From JBBQVZ01 sp963695975 (GTDB lineage Bacteria > Actinomycetota > UBA4738 > HRBIN12): DNA of 64,000 bases. This document shows positions 61,131-64,000 of this stretch, in pieces (the first letter of the stretch is position 1; the number at the start of each line of letters is the position of its first letter). The translations under genes and the position numbers were made by a program. Below the pieces are notes generated by a model, which saw only the letters and a program-made list of their open reading frames with translations, made no database searches and had not been told where the DNA came from. The stretch is taken from contig CAVOIB010000002.1 in NCBI GenBank assembly GCA_963695975.1, positions 620,001-684,000 of the forward strand. The letters run 5' to 3'.

Positions 61131-62036
61131 TCAGGGCATGACGAGGACGCGTTGGACCGGCGGTAGGCCCGAGGCGACCTCCGCCCAGCTTGCGCCAACG
61201 TCCTCCGAGGCGAACACGCGACCGTCGGACGTCCCGAACGCGACGACGGAGCCTTCCGGAGGAGCGTCAAGGCAGTAGCTGTCGATGTTGTCGTCGAACC
61301 ACTCGGGCAGCCCGGTGCGACAACGCTCGAGCGCACCGCCCGAGAGATCTCCTCTGTAGACGGCGCCGCGCCCGCCCCCAGGGCCCTTCGAGGCGGAGAG
61401 GAGGAGCGCGTCTCCGCAGACGGCGATCGCGCGCGAGTACGGCGCGTCCAGTCCGTCGCTCCGGATCGTCCATGTGCCGCCGCGATCCGCGCTTACCGCG
61501 AGCCCGCGGGCGCACGCCGCCAGGACCAAGCCTTCAGCGGTCGTCACCTGATGGATGTCGGCGTCGATGTCGATCGTCGGAGTCCACGTCTCGCCTCGAT
61601 CCTCCGTGCGGAGGATCCCACCCACGTGCACGTTCACGTAGACCACGTCATCCCACTCCGCGATCGATCGGGTGTCGGGCGGGCCGCCCCACGGTGTGTA
61701 CCAGTCGGATCGCCCCTCGGCCCGATCGAACGACCCGACCGGCTCGAGACCCTGGGTGGCGACGCGGAACAACCGGGCGTCCGACGAGCCCACGAACACG
61801 TCCTCAGCTGTGGCTGCGATGCACGTGCCTCGGTGCTGATCGAGTCCGCCCACGTAGGCCCACTTGTCGATATCTGACGCGTGCCACACCTCGGTATGGT
61901 CGATGATGGCCCAGAGCTCCTCACGTTCTGATGCGATGGTGGTCACGTCTCGACCGGCGAGGTTGACGGTCATCCGATCCCCTTTGTCATCGAGCGTGTG
62001 GAGCCCGTCTTGGGTGGAGACGAAGATCGATGGCAT
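61131..62036 (-). CDS. Cytoplasmic BNR/Asp-box beta-propeller protein
   Basis: The 301-aa product has repeated Asp-box elements (TEDRGETWTPTI, SADRGGTWTIRS, SEDVGASWAEVAS) and strand patterns of a sialidase/YCF48-like propeller, with no signal peptide. ATG 62036 has GAGGGA 7 nt upstream. No sialidase catalytic residues are evident, so it is more likely a binding or assembly propeller. It is convergent with the lipoprotein propeller. Confidence 0.75.
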   Translation of the reverse strand: MPSIFVSTQDGLHTLDDKGDRMTVNLAGRDVTTIASEREELWAIIDHTEVWHASDIDKWAYVGGLDQHRGTCIAATAEDVFVGSSDARLFRVATQGLEPVGSFDRAEGRSDWYTPWGGPPDTRSIAEWDDVVYVNVHVGGILRTEDRGETWTPTIDIDADIHQVTTAEGLVLAACARGLAVSADRGGTWTIRSDGLDAPYSRAIAVCGDALLLSASKGPGGGRGAVYRGDLSGGALERCRTGLPEWFDDNIDSYCLDAPPEGSVVAFGTSDGRVFASEDVGASWAEVASGLPPVQRVLVMP

Positions 62037-62044
62037 CGTTCTAT

Positions 62045-62244
62045 CCCTCACCTTGAGCGTCGGCAACGGCTATCGCGGTCCGCGCTCGCGAGGCCGACAA
62101 GGAGCCGAAGTGTTGGTGAGCTTCCGCGTGCGAGCGCGGTCGGCGCGTATCGACGGAAGATCGCGAGGAACGCTTCTTCGTCCCGTCGGACACGCGATCG
62201 AGAAGCTCCTCGTCGCACAACTGCATCAGGTTAGCGATGGACAT
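62045..62244 (-). pseudogene. Frameshifted ECF sigma factor fragment
   Basis: From ATG 62244 the frame reads MSIANLMQLCDEELLDRVSDG; after a one-base loss near 62183 the next frame continues EEAFLAIFRRYAPTALA before drifting into unrelated residues and a stop. Joined, DEELLDRVSDG(D)EEAFLAIFRRYAP is the classic start of sigma-70 region 2. Regions 2.2-4 are missing. It is a clear remnant of an ECF-type sigma gene upstream of the secreted-protein cluster. Confidence 0.72.
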
Positions 62245-62455
62245 CGCGTCGCTCCACCGCCCCGCGTCCGCCCGCTCGACCATCCGCTCCCACACGATCG
62301 TTCACTATCCGCATTCCGGGACGAGATGGATCGACCCTGCTCGCACACGGGCCGATTCTAGGGTTGTTGAACCCGGGCCGGCGCAATCCCCCCGATCTGC
62401 TCGCGCGTAGAACTTGCGCCACGAACAGATGGGCAGGCGATCGAAACGAGGGGAC
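62245..62455. other. Intergenic region upstream of the secreted-protein cluster
   Basis: Nothing beyond the probable promoter of the next gene was recognised. AGAACTTGCGCC (62409-62420) loosely echoes the lead-in of the GC-rich short repeat. Confidence 0.35.
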
Positions 62456-63328
62456 ATGCGTAGTAGATGTGCGACCTTGACGGGGTTGATCCCGGCGATC
62501 CTTTGGATGGGAGTCGGTGTCGCGAGTGCCGCCCCCGATCGACGGGTGGCCTTCCCGTCGCCCTCGGTGCAGATGGCCTCCTACGATGATCATCTCGATG
62601 CGATCGTGACCACGGACAGCTCGAGCGAAGCCCAGGCCAAGAACATGGGCATCAACCACTCTCCGGTGCTTTCGACGCTCAAGCCGTCGATGTTCCCGAA
62701 GATCTACTTGATCAAAGGTGCTGCCGCGTCGGGTCAGCTCTGGGTCCTCGGCGCCGAGCCAGGCGAGGCCAACTACTCCCCGATCTGGAACGAGGTCTTC
62801 GTGACGTGGGGGCAGGGAGCCACACCGGTGGTGCTCACGAGCGACACGCAGATCGACCAGCTTGCGACTGCGGGAGATCTCACCGAACAGCTTGTGGGCA
62901 AACTGTTGGACGCCGCGGTGATCGCCGAGGACGTCGTCGCGGGAGCGATGGTCGAGCCCCCGACCGCGTTCGAGACGTTCTACGACGCCCACAAAGATGG
63001 GATGCTCGCCACGGACGTGTCGACGAAAGCCCAAGCTGCGGCCGAGCACATCAACTACTCCGCCGTGCTTGCGGGACTCGATCCTTCGGTCTTCCCCGAG
63101 ATCTACATCGTGGGAGGCACGATGGCCGAAGGCCAGCTCATGGTCCTAGGGTCAGAGCCGGGCGAGGCCAACTACTCGCCGATCTGGCTCGAGACGATCG
63201 TGCACTGGAAGCCCGGCGTGTCTCCAACCGTGATCAAGAGTGACACCAAGATCGACAAGCTCATCGCCGCAGGGAAGGTCACGGAGCGCGGGACGACCGT
63301 GCTCTTGAACTGCCCGGTCGTCGGCTAA
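62456..63328 (+). CDS. Secreted protein with two copies of the same domain
   Basis: The 290-aa protein has a signal peptide (LTGLIPAILWMGVGVASA|APD) and two ~115-aa repeats. Both contain YDxH, a MFPKIYLI/VFPEIYIV strand, GQLxVLGxEPGEANYSPIW and an xTWxxGxxPxVxxSDTxID segment. The repeated EPGEANYSPIW is the best signature. I do not recognise a characterised function. ATG 62456 has GAGGGG upstream. It is followed by a cupredoxin 33 bp later, so the two are probably co-transcribed. Confidence 0.75.
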   Translation: MRSRCATLTGLIPAILWMGVGVASAAPDRRVAFPSPSVQMASYDDHLDAIVTTDSSSEAQAKNMGINHSPVLSTLKPSMFPKIYLIKGAAASGQLWVLGAEPGEANYSPIWNEVFVTWGQGATPVVLTSDTQIDQLATAGDLTEQLVGKLLDAAVIAEDVVAGAMVEPPTAFETFYDAHKDGMLATDVSTKAQAAAEHINYSAVLAGLDPSVFPEIYIVGGTMAEGQLMVLGSEPGEANYSPIWLETIVHWKPGVSPTVIKSDTKIDKLIAAGKVTERGTTVLLNCPVVG

Positions 63329-63361
63329 CGAAGGACCGGCACGGATCGAAAGGGGGAAGGC

Positions 63362-63745
63362 GTGCGGAGAAGATGGAACCGACGTGGAGCGGTATTGCTC
63401 GTGCTCGGACTCATACTCGGGGGCTCGAGTCAGTCGGCGACGGCGCGTGGGAAACCCAGTCAGTCGGCGAGACTGCAGCGAACCCGCGTCGCAGTGACCA
63501 CGAGGAAGGTGGAGATCGTCGACTTCGCCTTCTCACCCAAGACGATCACCATCTCGAAGGGCACCCGGGTACGTTGGGTGAACACAGGCTCCACGGGACA
63601 CACGTCAACCTCCAACACGGGCAAATGGGATTCGGGGATCATCGCAGCTGGTGATTCGTTCAGTCGAGTGTTCAAGACGACGGGGATCTTCCGATACCAC
63701 TGCAGCATCCACACGGCGATGACGGGAAGGATCTCGGTTACCTAG
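63362..63745 (+). CDS. Secreted cupredoxin (plastocyanin-like)
   Basis: The 127-aa protein has a signal peptide (GAVLLVLGLILGGSSQSATA), then a cupredoxin fold: VEIVDFAFSPKTITISKGTRVRWVN, H80 in GSTGHTS and C114-x2-H117-x2-M120 (YHCSIHTAM). All four type 1 copper ligands are present. The GTG start follows GGGGGAAGG. It probably carries electrons outside the membrane; the co-transcribed upstream protein is a candidate partner. Confidence 0.88.
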   Translation: MRRRWNRRGAVLLVLGLILGGSSQSATARGKPSQSARLQRTRVAVTTRKVEIVDFAFSPKTITISKGTRVRWVNTGSTGHTSTSNTGKWDSGIIAAGDSFSRVFKTTGIFRYHCSIHTAMTGRISVT

Positions 63746-63837
63746 GCGCCCGCCCTCGACTCAAGATCGTGATAGCGGCCACCTTCCACAGGTCCTGTGG
63801 CAGAGTGGGAGGACTACTCGCGACGGAGGGGGCAGGC

Positions 63838-63969
63838 ATGGCTGGCAAGGACAAGGGTGGAGCAAAGAGCTCGAAGACCGCGGCCAGCAAGACGCTGAAG
63901 GAGAAGCGCGCGGCGAAGAAGGCTAAGAGCAGCTCGGGGTCGTCATTGGGGAGCTCCACGAGCAAGTAG
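63838..63969 (+). CDS. Small Lys/Ser-rich protein (43 aa)
   Basis: ATG 63838 follows GGAGGGGGCAGG. The product (11 Lys and 11 Ser in 43 residues) reads MAGKDKGGAKSSKTAASKTL, KEKRAAKKAK and a Ser tail. It is probably disordered and could bind nucleic acid or ribosomes. The KTLKEKRAAKKAK core resembles short conserved actinobacterial proteins, but no function is known to me. Confidence 0.6.
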   Translation: MAGKDKGGAKSSKTAASKTLKEKRAAKKAKSSSGSSLGSSTSK

Positions 63970-64000
63970 CCCCAGTTATCGAACATCTCGTGACGCGTCC

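Noticed and set aside
1..64000. tRNA, rRNA, insertion sequences, phage genes
   Set aside because: No cloverleaf-like sequence, rRNA motif, transposase or integrase was seen by reading; a covariance-model scan was not possible.

Overview
The window is 64 kb of high-GC bacterial chromosome that reads as an actinobacterium, probably an uncultured soil or sediment lineage. The evidence is the heavy use of GTG starts, many start codons placed directly after a TANNNT -10 box (leaderless mRNAs), a 180-kDa-class NAD-glutamate dehydrogenase, zinc-ribbon cyclases fused to ATPase/TPR modules, a LAL-type LuxR regulator beside a DUF4242 gene, and a peptide attenuator in front of ilvB. No rRNA, tRNA, CRISPR array, insertion sequence or prophage was found, so this is mainly core chromosome with one decayed accessory patch.

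Layout. 1-4.3 kb (minus): truncated dimethylglycine/sarcosine dehydrogenase-like gene, choline-kinase-like gene and an MFS exporter. 4.4-12.5 kb (plus): branched-chain amino-acid operon with promoter, 16-codon leader peptide, pause hairpin, intrinsic terminator, an unknown 107-aa gene, then ilvB-ilvN-ilvC-leuA-leuB-cimA. CimA with LeuB and IlvBNC gives a threonine-independent route to isoleucine; ilvD, ilvE and leuCD are elsewhere. 12.5-22 kb (minus): an AONS-like PLP enzyme, a histidine kinase, an MFS protein, a GGDEF-EAL protein and a DacB-type carboxypeptidase in one tight run. The kinase and the GGDEF-EAL protein share the same large membrane sensor domain. 22-26 kb: class III aminotransferase and VOC protein, convergent serC, then a tandem UspA fused to a Rieske domain. 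26-30 kb (minus): membrane protein, DDAH-like hydrolase and two degenerate-receiver proteins, one of them anchored in the membrane with an external beta-repeat domain. 29.8-34.7 kb: giant glutamate dehydrogenase.

34.7-44.8 kb: two CAP-domain secreted proteins, a zinc-ribbon membrane protein preceded by a four-copy 16-bp tandem repeat, an amidohydrolase/MBL/SDR catabolic operon, a YceI protein, a SHOCT protein and an OmpR-type two-component system. 44.8-49.8 kb: ATPase-type cyclase, a small membrane protein, and an HTH/Clp-N gene pair behind two matching palindromes that overlap its promoter. 49.8-52.9 kb is a graveyard with EamA and GNAT remnants, a lipocalin-like ORF, a DUF4287 gene and four copies of a short GC-rich repeat, around an alpha/beta-hydrolase-cyclase fusion. 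53-64 kb: LAL regulator, DUF4242 protein, secreted proteins, divergent gnd/zwf, two beta-propeller proteins, a broken ECF sigma factor, a secreted duplicated-domain protein next to a cupredoxin, and a tiny Lys/Ser protein.

Functions were assigned by reading motifs only; no database search was run.
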